Shown here piece after piece: positions 24,900 to 34,484 of a DNA stretch of 64,000 nt (position 1 is its first letter; each line of letters starts with the position of its first letter). The notes beneath the pieces are model-generated. The model was not told the origin of the DNA, searched no databases, and saw only the letters and a program-made list of their open reading frames with translations. Location of the stretch: assembly GCA_002349525.1 (NCBI GenBank), contig DEDL01000025.1, positions 13,456 to 77,455 on the forward strand. The letters are read 5' to 3'. The DNA is from Lachnoclostridium sp. UBA2905 (GTDB lineage: Bacteria; Bacillota; Clostridia; Lachnospirales; Lachnospiraceae). Both the position numbers and the translations under genes were made by a program.

Positions 24900-26369
24900 T
24901 CAGTTACCAAATACTCTTTTTGCAGCTTCTCTTATGGCTTCTCTTTCATCATAATGATACTTAACGCCCTTAATCTCCTGATAGTCTTCGTGACCCTTAC
25001 CAAGAAGAAGAATTATATCTCCTTTTACTGCATTCCTTATGGCATACTCAATTGCATCCGTCCTGTCTTCTATCTCAACATACTGACCATTATGTTTTGC
25101 AAGGCCTACCTTAATATCATTATTAATATCTGATATTTCTTCATCTCTTGGATTATCACATGTAAGAATTGACAAATCAGCCATTTCACCTGTAACCTCA
25201 CCCATATCATATCGTCTTATCCTGGCACGATTTCCACCACCGCCATATATACAGATTATACGGTTAGGCTTGTACTCTCTCAATGTCTCCATTACACTTC
25301 TGGTGCTTACCTCATTGTGGGCGTAATCAACAATCACTGAAAATTCATCTGACACATGTACAAGTTCAACTCTTCCAAGTACCCTTACATTAGAAAGCTC
25401 CTTAGAAACAATCTTCATATCCACACCTGCAAGATAAGCAACTGCAAGTGCAGCTATTGAGTTATACACGTTAAATTTTCCAGGAATACAAAGCTTAATG
25501 CTTCCATCAAATAATCCCTTAACATCGTACTCTATTCCAAGCTTTCCACCATCACTCCACTGTTTAACATTAACAGCCTGAAAATCTGCTTCTTCCTTCA
25601 TGCTGTATGTATATATTTTTTCGCAGGTGGCATGTCTTATAAATTTGTCAGACACTTCATCATCTATATTAAATATTCCAACCTTACTCTGTTTGAATAA
25701 AAGCTCCTTACATTCTCTGTATTCTTCAAGACTTGCATGCTCGCCATCACTAATGTGGTCAGGTGAGAAATTAGTAAATATTCCATAATCAAATTCGATT
25801 CCGGCAGTCCTGTCAAGCTTAAGAGCCTGTGAAGAAACCTCCATAACAATGTACTTGCAGCCATCATCCACCATTTTACGGAACAGTGAATGAATAACAT
25901 ATGATTCAGGTGTTGTAAGGCCTGTTTTAATCTTTGTATTATCCCAGAATGCCCCAATGGTACCAATTATTCCACACTTGTTACCAGACTTGTCTAACAT
26001 ATCCTTAATCATAAATGCAGTTGATGTCTTGCCCTTGGTTCCTGTGATACCAATAATCACTGCTTCTTTTCCAGGATTGCCAAAAAATACAGCTGACATG
26101 ATAGCCAGTGCATATCTTGTATTGTCTACCCTGATAACTGTTATATCTCCATCTACATTAATATCCCTTGACGCAATAATAGCAGCCGCCCCTTTGGCCG
26201 CTGCATCATTTGCATAAGCATGTCCGTCTGTTTTAAATCCATCTATACAGAAAAACACCGTATTATCAGTAACTTTTCTTGAGTCGTATATAAGGTCTGT
26301 AACTTCACAGTCAATATTACCCTGTACACATTTGTAATCTATATTCTTTAATAATTCCCTTAAAGTCAT
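24900..26369 (-). CDS. murE: UDP-MurNAc-L-Ala-D-Glu:meso-diaminopimelate ligase
   Basis: Adds the third residue to the peptidoglycan stem peptide in the cytoplasm. I start at ATG 26369 (MTLRELLKN), with AGGAG seven bases upstream; 489 residues. Visible are the P-loop GITGTKGKTSTAF at residues 107-119, VDYAHNEVSTRSV, and the specificity motif DNPRDEE, whose DNPR marks mDAP rather than lysine use. The nearby dapF gene, which makes meso-DAP, agrees. Confidence 0.95.
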   Translation of the reverse strand: MTLRELLKNIDYKCVQGNIDCEVTDLIYDSRKVTDNTVFFCIDGFKTDGHAYANDAAAKGAAAIIASRDINVDGDITVIRVDNTRYALAIMSAVFFGNPGKEAVIIGITGTKGKTSTAFMIKDMLDKSGNKCGIIGTIGAFWDNTKIKTGLTTPESYVIHSLFRKMVDDGCKYIVMEVSSQALKLDRTAGIEFDYGIFTNFSPDHISDGEHASLEEYRECKELLFKQSKVGIFNIDDEVSDKFIRHATCEKIYTYSMKEEADFQAVNVKQWSDGGKLGIEYDVKGLFDGSIKLCIPGKFNVYNSIAALAVAYLAGVDMKIVSKELSNVRVLGRVELVHVSDEFSVIVDYAHNEVSTRSVMETLREYKPNRIICIYGGGGNRARIRRYDMGEVTGEMADLSILTCDNPRDEEISDINNDIKVGLAKHNGQYVEIEDRTDAIEYAIRNAVKGDIILLLGKGHEDYQEIKGVKYHYDEREAIREAAKRVFGN

Positions 26370-26397
26370 AATATAACTCCTGCTATAATGATATTTA

Positions 26398-27255
26398 TCA
26401 CTTCTGTGGTGGTATATGGGACACATCAATCTCTGCTTCAAATACTGTATTGGAAACTCCGGTCATATACATGCAACCGTCTTCTTCCTTCCAGTTTATA
26501 TCAAGTATTCCACCAATCTGTTCTACCTTAACATGTCTATTACATCTTCCTGTAAGAACTCCTGCAACCACTGCAGTACAGCAGCCTGTTCCACAGCCAA
26601 TTGTCTCTCCTGTTCCGCGCTCCCATTCACGCATCTTAATATATTCCGGATTAACAAGTTCAGCAAAGGTAACGTTAGTCTTGTTAGGGAAAAGACTTGT
26701 CATATATTCTAATTCCCTGCCATAGCCATGCACGTCAAGATTATCCACATCATCAACAAACATTACAATATGAGGATTCCCCCATGAAACTGCTGTTATA
26801 TTAAATGTTCTGTCAAGCACCCTGACTGGCTGTTCAACAAACTCAGGCAGGTCAGTATTCACAGGAATAACCTTAGTATCAAGACGTGGCTTTCCAATAT
26901 TAGCCTGTATGTTAACTGCTTTTCCATCCTCAACAGTAAGTACAAGATGCTGCATACCACCTAGTGTCTCTATGAAAAATTCAGTCTTATCTGTAAGCTT
27001 GTGGTCATACACATACTTACCTACACTTCTAAGGGCGTTACCACACATCTCACCTTCAGTTCCATCCGGATTAAACATTCTCATTCTGAAATCTCCCTTA
27101 TCAGAAGGACATATAAGAACCATTCCGTCTGAACCTATGGCAAAATGCCTGTCTGAAACAAATCTTGCCAGTTCTGGTAGTGAAGGAAGCTCCTGATTGA
27201 TGGCATCTATATATACATAATCATTACCATATGCCTGCATCTTTGTAAATCGCAT
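26398..27255 (-). CDS. dapF: Diaminopimelate epimerase
   Basis: Converts L,L-DAP to meso-DAP for lysine and peptidoglycan. The 285 residues include KMQAYGNDYVYID, the first catalytic Cys in EMCGNALR and the second in ETIGCGTGCCTAVV. It directly precedes murE in a 28-base gap, so the DAP producer and user are co-expressed. The AGGAG site is 13 bases from the ATG, slightly far. Confidence 0.95.
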   Translation of the reverse strand: MRFTKMQAYGNDYVYIDAINQELPSLPELARFVSDRHFAIGSDGMVLICPSDKGDFRMRMFNPDGTEGEMCGNALRSVGKYVYDHKLTDKTEFFIETLGGMQHLVLTVEDGKAVNIQANIGKPRLDTKVIPVNTDLPEFVEQPVRVLDRTFNITAVSWGNPHIVMFVDDVDNLDVHGYGRELEYMTSLFPNKTNVTFAELVNPEYIKMREWERGTGETIGCGTGCCTAVVAGVLTGRCNRHVKVEQIGGILDINWKEEDGCMYMTGVSNTVFEAEIDVSHIPPQK

Positions 27256-27278
27256 AATTAATCATAATCTCCTTAAAT

Positions 27279-27510
27279 TCATGTCGAAGGCACGTGAAAT
27301 CCGGTGTGTGATTCTGGTCAGCGTAAGCTGACATATTCTTCTCATGATCACTGCACTCTACACCTCATTTGGGTCGGTGCAAAACCATTGTCTGCCAGAC
27401 AATATGCGCCCTCGTATAGCGTTTATCTCAGTCAGAGATGTACTCCCACTGAGAAAAATTTGTCATCACTCACCACTTACCAAAGTGTGAGTCTTCTCCA
27501 ATGAGATAAC
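27279..27510 (-). repeat. Dispersed composite repeat, modules A and B (copy R3, most complete)
   Basis: The 232-base element fills the dapF/cystathionine-enzyme gap. Read on the minus strand: module A (27510-27423) starts GTTATCTCA two bases after the upstream gene's stop and ends GACTGAGATAA, matching R1 over its whole length. A linker follows, then module B (about 27405-27279) with ACAATGGTTTTGCA, GAGTGCAGTGAT, AATATGTCAGCTTACG and ACCAGAATCAC. Module B recurs at 31407 and 53554. Confidence 0.85.
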
Positions 27511-27511
27511 A

Positions 27512-28690
27512 TTACTTCATTGCCTGTGCAAGATCAGCTATAATATCATCAGGATCCTCTATACCAACAGATATTCTAAGGAACTTCTTAGTTATACCAA
27601 GTGCTTCCTTAACATCTTCAGGTGTATCCTCATGAGTCTGTGTTGTAGGGTATGTTACAAGAGTCTCAGTACCGCCAAGACTTTCTGCAAACATAACCAT
27701 GTCTGTATTCTTAAGAATATTATGAACTGTTTCAATGCTGTCAACGGCAAATGAAATCATTCCACCAAATCCACTTGTCTGTTTTTTAGTAATCTCTATC
27801 TGTGGATGATCATCGAAGCCAACATAATAAACCTTCTCAACCCTTGGATGATTTCTAAGCCATGTTGCAACCTTCATTGCATTGGAATTATGCTTTTCCA
27901 TTCTAAGTGGAAGGGTCTTAATTCCACGTAACATAAGCCATGAATCCATTGGAGCAAGTCCATTACCATGAGACTTAAGCTGAACTGTAAAATGATCAGC
28001 AAGCTCCTTGCTGTTTACAACTATAGCACCTGCAATAATATCATTGTGTCCACCAAGATACTTAGTTGCACTATGTACAACTACATCTGCTCCAAGAGTA
28101 AGTGGTCTCTGAAAGTATGGTGTAAGGAAGGTATTATCAACTGCAGCAATTGCTCCTATAGAATGAGCAAGGTCTGAAAGTGCCCTGATATCAGACACCT
28201 TCATAAGTGGATTAGAAGGTGTCTCGATAAATAAAAGCTTTGTATTAGGCTTTATCGCAGCCTTAACCTTCTCAATGTCTGTCATATCAACAAAATCATA
28301 TTCTATTCCATATTTACCAAAAATTGTTGTTGCAATTCTGTATGTTCCACCATATATGTCATCCATAAGAATCATATGGTCGCCTGGATTCAGCCATGTA
28401 AATAATGCCATATTGGCAGCCTGTCCACTTGAAAAAGCAAATCCGTATTCACCCTCTTCAAGTATGGCAAGAGTTCTTTCCAACTCCTGTCTTGTAGGGT
28501 TCTGAAGTCTTGAATATGCAAATCCTGTAGTTACACCAAGTTCAGGATGTCTGAAAGTTGATGACTGATATATTGGAAAACTTACTGCACCGGTAAGTGG
28601 CTCACAACCAAGAGCGCCATGTACCGCTTTAGAAGCAAATTTAAGATTTTCTTTTTTGCTGTAATCGTTATAATTCGAAAAATTTTTCAA
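27512..28690 (-). CDS. Cystathionine gamma-synthase/beta-lyase family PLP enzyme
   Basis: Cys/Met metabolism PLP enzyme, 392 residues from TTG 28690 (GGAGG eight bases upstream). Motifs: SFPIYQSSTFRHPE, FAYSRLQNPTR, FSSGQAANMALF, VDNTFLTPYFQRP, PLP lysine in VVHSATKYLGGHND, and the C-terminal ESLGGTETLVTYP. These fit cystathionine gamma-synthase, beta-lyase or gamma-lyase; the three cannot be separated by eye. It stands alone between two repeat-bearing gaps. I looked for a SAM riboswitch in the 144-base upstream gap and saw none. Confidence 0.88.
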   Translation of the reverse strand: MKNFSNYNDYSKKENLKFASKAVHGALGCEPLTGAVSFPIYQSSTFRHPELGVTTGFAYSRLQNPTRQELERTLAILEEGEYGFAFSSGQAANMALFTWLNPGDHMILMDDIYGGTYRIATTIFGKYGIEYDFVDMTDIEKVKAAIKPNTKLLFIETPSNPLMKVSDIRALSDLAHSIGAIAAVDNTFLTPYFQRPLTLGADVVVHSATKYLGGHNDIIAGAIVVNSKELADHFTVQLKSHGNGLAPMDSWLMLRGIKTLPLRMEKHNSNAMKVATWLRNHPRVEKVYYVGFDDHPQIEITKKQTSGFGGMISFAVDSIETVHNILKNTDMVMFAESLGGTETLVTYPTTQTHEDTPEDVKEALGITKKFLRISVGIEDPDDIIADLAQAMK

Positions 28691-28834
28691 ACTATACACC
28701 TCCCACATTTATAATATATACATCACATACATGTAATAAAACTCTTCACAAGTTATAATAACACATAGCTCTAAACCCTTCAAGTAGCACAAAAAACATA
28801 TCTAATATATTTTATATATAATTGGTTAAAGCTA

Positions 28835-31345
28835 TTACTCGCTCTCCGTATTTTCTGTCACCTCAGAACCATTATTACCTTCGACGATTTCATCAGACTC
28901 GTCATCAGGAACTAGTGTTGTATTATCTGCAGGCATGAAGTATCTTCCAGCGAATACAAGTTTATTAAGTATATCACACTGAGCAACTGATAATGTAGAC
29001 TTCATAAGATTATCTATATCTTCTCTCCTATAATACATTGAAGACATATATGAGGCATTAGCATTAGCTGAAGCATCAAACACCATTATTTTTGCTGAAG
29101 CCTGTGGGTTCCAGTTGTTCCATGCTGCAAGTCCATTTCCATTAGGATTTCCATTTTTAAGGAAATTACCTATATAGTTCTGCATAACTGATGTAAGAGC
29201 CTTTCTTCCTTCTGCATTAGATGAATTATATACATTGGATACATATGATTCGTACTCATTCTTATATGATCCCACAAGAAAATTAACGTCAGTTCCATGA
29301 TAAGAGCCAAGGAAATCAGCATAAAAATCACTTGAAACGTCAGGATCATTGCCCCATTCAAATCTGTATGAATATATTGCAGGCTGTATTCCGCTTGCAA
29401 GGAATTTCTCCGCATTATTTTCAATATAATAATATGACTGATACATACTTCCGAATCTCTTTGCACTCTGTATCATTGAAAGCATATTCCATCCCTTTTT
29501 AATGATGTCAGAGTTAAGCTCACTGTCGTAGTAGTTAGCACTGAGTGCATATGTTGCGAACTCCTGCGATGAGCTTCCAAATATCATAGGTACTGCATTG
29601 TAATTACCTGATGCAATTACATCAAAGCCCTGTTTAGGAATAACATAGCCATCTGCAAAAAGCTGAGGTGCATTACTTAACTTAAGACCCGCATAGGTAT
29701 ACATACATGCAACTTCATCCTTTGAAAGACTATATAAAAATGTCTTTATTTCTTCCTTTGAAGCCTGGTTAAGCCATGCAAGAGCTTTTTTCTTGTTGGC
29801 ATAGATTCCTCTCTTAACCAAAATATTGGCAAGCTTTGTCTTGGCTGATTCTTCACCATCCTCTGGCTTATATGTTGTCATTCCACCGCTGAATATAATT
29901 GCCTTATCAAAAAGTCCCTTAAATAATGGTGATATTATACATGCAAGTGTATTACGTGCACCTGCTGAAAAACCTGAAATAGTAATATTATTCATGTTTC
30001 CACCAAATCCACCAATATTATATTTTACCCACTGAAGGGCTTTTTTAATATCCAAAAGAGCAAAGTTACCTGAATCTTCTTCAGGATTGCCTGTTTTAAG
30101 GGCATCAATATTAAGCCATCCAAATGCTCCTAATCTATATTCAACTGTAACTATTATTGCATTTGCTGCAATTGCGAGGTTCTTAAAACTCTTTGCCGAG
30201 CTTCCGCTTATGTTACTTCCTCCATGAATATATACCATAACCGGAAGATTGACATCATTACTGTTTGGTCTGTATATGTTCAGATACAGACAGTCCTCTG
30301 AACCTGATGATGTACTTGTAGTTTCGGCCTGGGCTGCCTTACTTTTTTTATTCTTTGTGGCAAGAATACCACTCCATGCACTAAGCTCCTGTGGCGCCCT
30401 CCATCTGAGTTCTCCAACCGGAGGCTGGGCATAAGGTACTCCAAACCATGCAATACACTGTGAATTAACAACTGTTCCTTCAACCCTGCCATATGCTGTA
30501 TTACGTACAAGCTCCGCTACAACCATTACTGAAAATACCGCTTTTGCATGTCCGTCAGCACTTCTCATTGTAACTGTAGCCTCACCGGCCTTCTTTGCAC
30601 TTATCTTTCCTGAAGATGATATTGATATAACTCCCGGTGCACTGATTTCATAGTAAAAATTATCATTGTCTGCACTTGCTGGTGAGTATGTGTAGTTTAT
30701 CTTTGTCTTTGAACCGATTCCAACTACAAACTGGTTTGTGGCAAGATTAATCCGTTTTACGGGTTTTCCCACAGTAATCTCAAGAATTACCTTCTCTTTC
30801 TTGTTGGCAGATGTTCCAACAACATATGTAGTTCCTGATTTCCTTGCCTTTATTTTTTTGCCGCCCTTTACAATTTTTACAATCTTACTGTTTCGTGAAC
30901 TCCATTTATATGAAGCCACCTTCCTGGCTGCTGTTTTCCGGTTGCTTGCAAGTACCGTACTAATGCTTACAGTCTTTGACTTTTTAACAGTATACTGTGT
31001 ACATGAACCTACAACCTTAACATTAATCTTACCCTTCGTTCCCTTGGATTTGTTTTTAATAACTACAGTTGTAGTCCCTGATTTTTTACCTCTTAAAATT
31101 CCTTTTTTACTTACCTTTGCAATGCTCTTTTTCTTCACAGAAAATGAAAGCTTTTTGTAACTTACACTACCAAGGCCCGCTTTTGTAATAAGATTAACCT
31201 TAGTATTCTTCTTAACAATTATCTGGGCTTTTTTTAATGGCAGCTTTTCCGCTGCACTGGCATAACCTTCGCCTGTCTTTAGAAGGCATACTCCCATAGC
31301 CATAATTCCTGCCATTAATAATAATTTTTTCCTGATGTTCTTCAA
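28835..31345 (-). CDS. Secreted carboxylesterase with N-terminal bacterial Ig-like domains
   Basis: Exported type-B carboxylesterase, 836 residues from TTG 31345 (GGAGG seven bases upstream). A signal peptide (LLLMAGIMAMGVCLL... YASA, about 30 residues) precedes three beta-rich repeats to about residue 275, with Ser/Lys-rich segments ending in GILRGKKSGTTTVVI, GGKKIKARKSGTTYVV and GKISAKKAGEATVTM, the signature of Ig-like group 2 domains. The esterase follows: YGRVEGT, WFGVPYAQPPVGELRW, nucleophile GFSAGA, Glu in GSSSQEFATY and His in GSYHGTDVNFL. The usual GESAGG elbow is GFSAGA. Substrate is probably acetylated or feruloylated plant polysaccharide. There is no LPXTG or other visible anchor. 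Confidence 0.88.
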   Translation of the reverse strand: MKNIRKKLLLMAGIMAMGVCLLKTGEGYASAAEKLPLKKAQIIVKKNTKVNLITKAGLGSVSYKKLSFSVKKKSIAKVSKKGILRGKKSGTTTVVIKNKSKGTKGKINVKVVGSCTQYTVKKSKTVSISTVLASNRKTAARKVASYKWSSRNSKIVKIVKGGKKIKARKSGTTYVVGTSANKKEKVILEITVGKPVKRINLATNQFVVGIGSKTKINYTYSPASADNDNFYYEISAPGVISISSSGKISAKKAGEATVTMRSADGHAKAVFSVMVVAELVRNTAYGRVEGTVVNSQCIAWFGVPYAQPPVGELRWRAPQELSAWSGILATKNKKSKAAQAETTSTSSGSEDCLYLNIYRPNSNDVNLPVMVYIHGGSNISGSSAKSFKNLAIAANAIIVTVEYRLGAFGWLNIDALKTGNPEEDSGNFALLDIKKALQWVKYNIGGFGGNMNNITISGFSAGARNTLACIISPLFKGLFDKAIIFSGGMTTYKPEDGEESAKTKLANILVKRGIYANKKKALAWLNQASKEEIKTFLYSLSKDEVACMYTYAGLKLSNAPQLFADGYVIPKQGFDVIASGNYNAVPMIFGSSSQEFATYALSANYYDSELNSDIIKKGWNMLSMIQSAKRFGSMYQSYYYIENNAEKFLASGIQPAIYSYRFEWGNDPDVSSDFYADFLGSYHGTDVNFLVGSYKNEYESYVSNVYNSSNAEGRKALTSVMQNYIGNFLKNGNPNGNGLAAWNNWNPQASAKIMVFDASANANASYMSSMYYRREDIDNLMKSTLSVAQCDILNKLVFAGRYFMPADNTTLVPDDESDEIVEGNNGSEVTENTESE

Positions 31346-31406
31346 AACCAAACCTCCATGATCTTACAAGTTATTCTTCAATTCGTATTATTAATATCTT
31401 TTTCCT

Positions 31407-31525
31407 TTGTCTGGTAAACAATGGTTTTGCAACCACCGAAACGGATTGCAGAGTGCAGTGATTCTGAAAAGAATATGTCAGCTTGCACTGGCCAGAATCA
31501 CGCACCAGGTCTCACTTTCGTTTGA
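31407..31525 (+). repeat. Dispersed repeat, module B (copy R5)
   Basis: Module B alone. It matches R3 (opposite strand) through TTGTCTGG, ACAATGGTTTTGCA, GAGTGCAGTGAT, GAATATGTCAGCTT and CCAGAATCAC. Its last 14 bases overlap the 3' end of the glycosylase gene, supplying its terminal codons and stop. Confidence 0.8.
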
Positions 31526-32357
31526 CTTTATTATTTCGGTAATAAAAAAATATATACTGCTGCATGATTCCACTACAGCCCTTATACTTATCAAAAGGAA
31601 ATCCCTCTGGATATGCTTCAGCCATAGCACGCTTTATCCATACATCCTCCGGAAAGGCATCAAGCCTGTGATATCCAAAAAGCATAACACAGTCAGCCAC
31701 CTTAATTCCCACACCGTAAAGACTCATAAGCTTTTCCTTAAGTTCTCCATCTGAAAGCCTGGTCCATTCATATACATTCATATCTCCAAAGGCCTGCATG
31801 GTTGCAGCCCTTCTAATATATGCACTTCTATAGCCAAGACCACAGGATGCCATCTCCTCTTCACTTAAAGCAGCTATTGAAGACGCCTCTGGAAATGAAT
31901 AGTATTCCCCCTGTTTTGTATCAATTCTTTTTCCACAAAGTCTGCTTAGGCGTTCAATTGATGTACGTATTGCAGGAATAGACTTACGCTGCGATATAAT
32001 AAAACTTATCAGCATCTCAAAAGGATCCTGATTAAGCATTCTTATTCCTCTGCCATAAGTAATGGCATTATTTAAAAACGAATCATTTTTATCTGCCATA
32101 CGGACAATGTGAGCATAATCAGTATCCATGTCAAAATAATGTCTCCAGACATTTTCATATTCATTTTTTTCACAATCAAATGATATTTTGTACAGTCCTG
32201 TCCCTTCATCATAACCTTCTTCACTGACTCGCACATATTTATCACGGTATATAACATCATATGTTTTTTTGTCACTGTCAGGAGCCTTTGTTATTCTGAA
32301 GCACTGCCCGCTTTCTGCAATTGCAGATATATCAAAATCTGTTGTTTCTATTACCAT
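31512..32357 (-). CDS. OGG-type 8-oxoguanine DNA glycosylase/AP lyase
   Basis: Base-excision repair enzyme of 281 residues, HhH-GPD superfamily with an OGG1-like N-terminal domain (residues 1-100, SGQCFRI). The core has FIISQRKSIPAIRTSIERL, the HhH with catalytic lysine GVGIKVADCVMLFG and the essential Asp in FPEDVWIKR. A bifunctional glycosylase/lyase is expected. The last residues (KVKRK and stop) lie within repeat R5, so the original C-terminus may have been replaced. Confidence 0.88.
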   Translation of the reverse strand: MVIETTDFDISAIAESGQCFRITKAPDSDKKTYDVIYRDKYVRVSEEGYDEGTGLYKISFDCEKNEYENVWRHYFDMDTDYAHIVRMADKNDSFLNNAITYGRGIRMLNQDPFEMLISFIISQRKSIPAIRTSIERLSRLCGKRIDTKQGEYYSFPEASSIAALSEEEMASCGLGYRSAYIRRAATMQAFGDMNVYEWTRLSDGELKEKLMSLYGVGIKVADCVMLFGYHRLDAFPEDVWIKRAMAEAYPEGFPFDKYKGCSGIMQQYIFFYYRNNKVKRK

Positions 32358-32374
32358 ATATTTTCCTCAAATAT

Positions 32375-33337
32375 TTATACTATAAGCTCTCTTAAGGCCA
32401 CAAGATCATCAAGTGTTTCTATATAACTGCACTTTTCACGAAACTGTGCCGAATTTTTCATACCCTTTGTATACCATGCGGCATGCTTACGCATCTCTCT
32501 CATTCCGGTGAATTCTCCCTTAAATGAAATGTTCATCTTTCCATGCCTGATCATCATATCCATTATCTCTTCAGGAGTTGGCGGCACCGGTATTTCACCT
32601 GTTTCCAGATAAACCCTCGTACGTTTAAAAAGCCAGGGATTACCACGTACTCCTCTTCCAAACATAAAGCCATCCACACCGGTATGCTCATACATATTTT
32701 TCACATCCTCCGGAGTAAACAGATCTCCATTTCCTATTACCGGAATTGAAACAGCATTTTTCACATCTCTTATAACATCCCAGTCTGCTTTTCCCTGATA
32801 ATACTGTTCTCTTGTTCTTCCATGAACTGCAATGGCCGCTGCCCCTGCTGCTTCTGCCACCTTAGCGAATTCTACAGCAGTATTATCATCCTTTCCAAAG
32901 CCTTTTCTGAATTTAACAGTAACAGGCTTCTTCACTGCCTTCGTCATCTTTTTGATTATTTCACCGGCAAGCTTAGGATTATTCATAAGCGCCGAACCTT
33001 CACCATTATTAACTACCTTTGGAACCGGACATCCCATATTAATATCATATATATCAAAATCCTTATCCTCTATCTTTGCAGCCATATCTGCCATAAGATC
33101 CGGATCACTACCAAAAAGCTGTAAGGAAACCGGTCTTTCAGACGCATCAGTTTCCCACAGCTTTCCTGTATTTTTATTATTATAATATATTCCCTTTGCA
33201 CTTATCATCTCAGTATATACAAGGGATGCTCCCTGTTCCTTGCAAAGCATACGAAATGGCAGGTCAGTTACACCTGCCATTGGAGCCAATATAAGATTTC
33301 CATCTAATTTCACATTACCTATAACCAGATTATTCAC
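32375..33337 (-). CDS. dusB: tRNA dihydrouridine synthase DusB
   Basis: FMN-dependent reductase of tRNA uridines. I start at GTG 33337, one base after the coaX stop (TAG-A-GTG), with AAGGA eight bases upstream; this gives 320 residues, normal for DusB. Motifs: ILAPMAGVTDLPFRMLCKEQG, the catalytic Cys in NMGCPVPKV, VTVKFRKGF, VHGRTREQYYQG and GNGDLFTPED. The upstream-ATG version would overlap coaX by 29 bases. Confidence 0.94.
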   Translation of the reverse strand: MNNLVIGNVKLDGNLILAPMAGVTDLPFRMLCKEQGASLVYTEMISAKGIYYNNKNTGKLWETDASERPVSLQLFGSDPDLMADMAAKIEDKDFDIYDINMGCPVPKVVNNGEGSALMNNPKLAGEIIKKMTKAVKKPVTVKFRKGFGKDDNTAVEFAKVAEAAGAAAIAVHGRTREQYYQGKADWDVIRDVKNAVSIPVIGNGDLFTPEDVKNMYEHTGVDGFMFGRGVRGNPWLFKRTRVYLETGEIPVPPTPEEIMDMMIRHGKMNISFKGEFTGMREMRKHAAWYTKGMKNSAQFREKCSYIETLDDLVALRELIV

Positions 33338-33338
33338 T

Positions 33339-34112
33339 CTATTTTCCTTTACATCTTTCATACACATATTTCAGACCATATAGTGTAAGTCTTGGATTAT
33401 ATATTTCAATTTCCTTGGATTCCTTTGAAAAAAGCTTGCCCAGACCACCTGTGGCAACAACCTTCACATCAGTATAGCCTGATTCTTCCTTAAGCTTTTT
33501 AATAATATACTCTGTCTGTCCAAGCCATCCGTAAAACAGTCCTGCCTGCATACTTGTAATAGTATCTTTAGCAAGTATTGTGTCCGGCTTTCTAATCTCA
33601 ACCTCAGGAAGCTTTGCAGCTCCTTTAAATAATGCTTCTGCCGAAGTTCTGATTCCGGGACTTGTAACTGCAGCAACAAATGTACCGTCGCCTGACACAA
33701 GGTCAAATGTTGTCGCTGTTCCGAAATCAACAACTATAATTGGTCCTCCATATAATTCAATAGCAGCTACCGCATCCACAATTCTGTCGGCTCCAAGCTC
33801 CTTAGGATTGGTTGTTGCAATCTTTAAACCAGTCTTAATTCCGCTCTTAACCTCAATAGGATTGCAGTTAAAATATTTAATGATGCTGCTTGTAAGTGAA
33901 TACATGATATTAGGCACAACAGATGCAATTATAACATCATCTATATCATCTGGTGTAGCACCACACTGTTTTATAAGATCCACTATTAACAGTCCGAATT
34001 CATCCGACGTTCTTGGAAGCTTTGTTGTAAGTCTGTAAATCCCCTTAAATTCTTCTCCTTCAAAAACCCCGATGGTAATATTAGTATTACCAGCATCAAG
34101 TGCTAATAGCAT
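33339..34112 (-). CDS. coaX: Type III pantothenate kinase
   Basis: First step of coenzyme A synthesis, ASKHA fold, 257 residues. Motifs: LLALDAGNTNITIG, SVVPNIMYSL, PKELGADRIVDAVAA, VVDFGTATTFD and VATGGLGKLF. GGAG precedes ATG 34112, three bases after the DUF6145 stop. Type III kinases use no feedback inhibition by CoA and need a monovalent cation. Confidence 0.95.
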   Translation of the reverse strand: MLLALDAGNTNITIGVFEGEEFKGIYRLTTKLPRTSDEFGLLIVDLIKQCGATPDDIDDVIIASVVPNIMYSLTSSIIKYFNCNPIEVKSGIKTGLKIATTNPKELGADRIVDAVAAIELYGGPIIVVDFGTATTFDLVSGDGTFVAAVTSPGIRTSAEALFKGAAKLPEVEIRKPDTILAKDTITSMQAGLFYGWLGQTEYIIKKLKEESGYTDVKVVATGGLGKLFSKESKEIEIYNPRLTLYGLKYVYERCKGK

Positions 34113-34114
34113 TA

Positions 34115-34468
34115 TCAGTTACTCCTTTCGCCATTTTCCATGCAAAATGCTTTATAAAACTGTTCAAGCTGTTCAAAAAGTTCATTATTATCTCTTTGAA
34201 TCTGCCTTATCTTAAGTCCACTACTTATATCATCATACAGAATATCACCTTCATCACATGAGACCCTAAGAAGAAGTGTTCCATCCTCATCGAATTCGAG
34301 AATAAGCTCTCCTCCCACCTCTTCAGTAAACATAACGCACATTATCTGAAGCTCATTCTGTATTATCTCCGGAAGCTTTGCAAATCTTTTGTTAAAATAA
34401 TACTTCTGTTCATATACACTGCTGACACATAATACATTGTCATCATTCTCTATTGCAGAATTACTCAT
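34115..34468 (-). CDS. DUF6145 family protein
   Basis: Acidic 117-residue cytosolic protein of unknown function common in Lachnospiraceae. YEQKYYFNKRFAKLPEIIQNELQIMCV and FTEEVGG-ILEFDEDGTLLL... EGDILYDDI match what I recall of DUF6145. GGGAGG precedes ATG 34468. It lies between argF and coaX in a tight run and is probably co-transcribed with coaX-dusB. Confidence 0.8.
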   Translation of the reverse strand: MSNSAIENDDNVLCVSSVYEQKYYFNKRFAKLPEIIQNELQIMCVMFTEEVGGELILEFDEDGTLLLRVSCDEGDILYDDISSGLKIRQIQRDNNELFEQLEQFYKAFCMENGERSN

Positions 34469-34484
34469 GGATTATCCTCCCTGA

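Noticed and set aside
28691..28834. Possible SAM riboswitch upstream of the cystathionine-type enzyme
   Set aside because: The sequence is AT-rich with no S-box core (no AGAGA/GA-rich helix set or terminator stem before the start).
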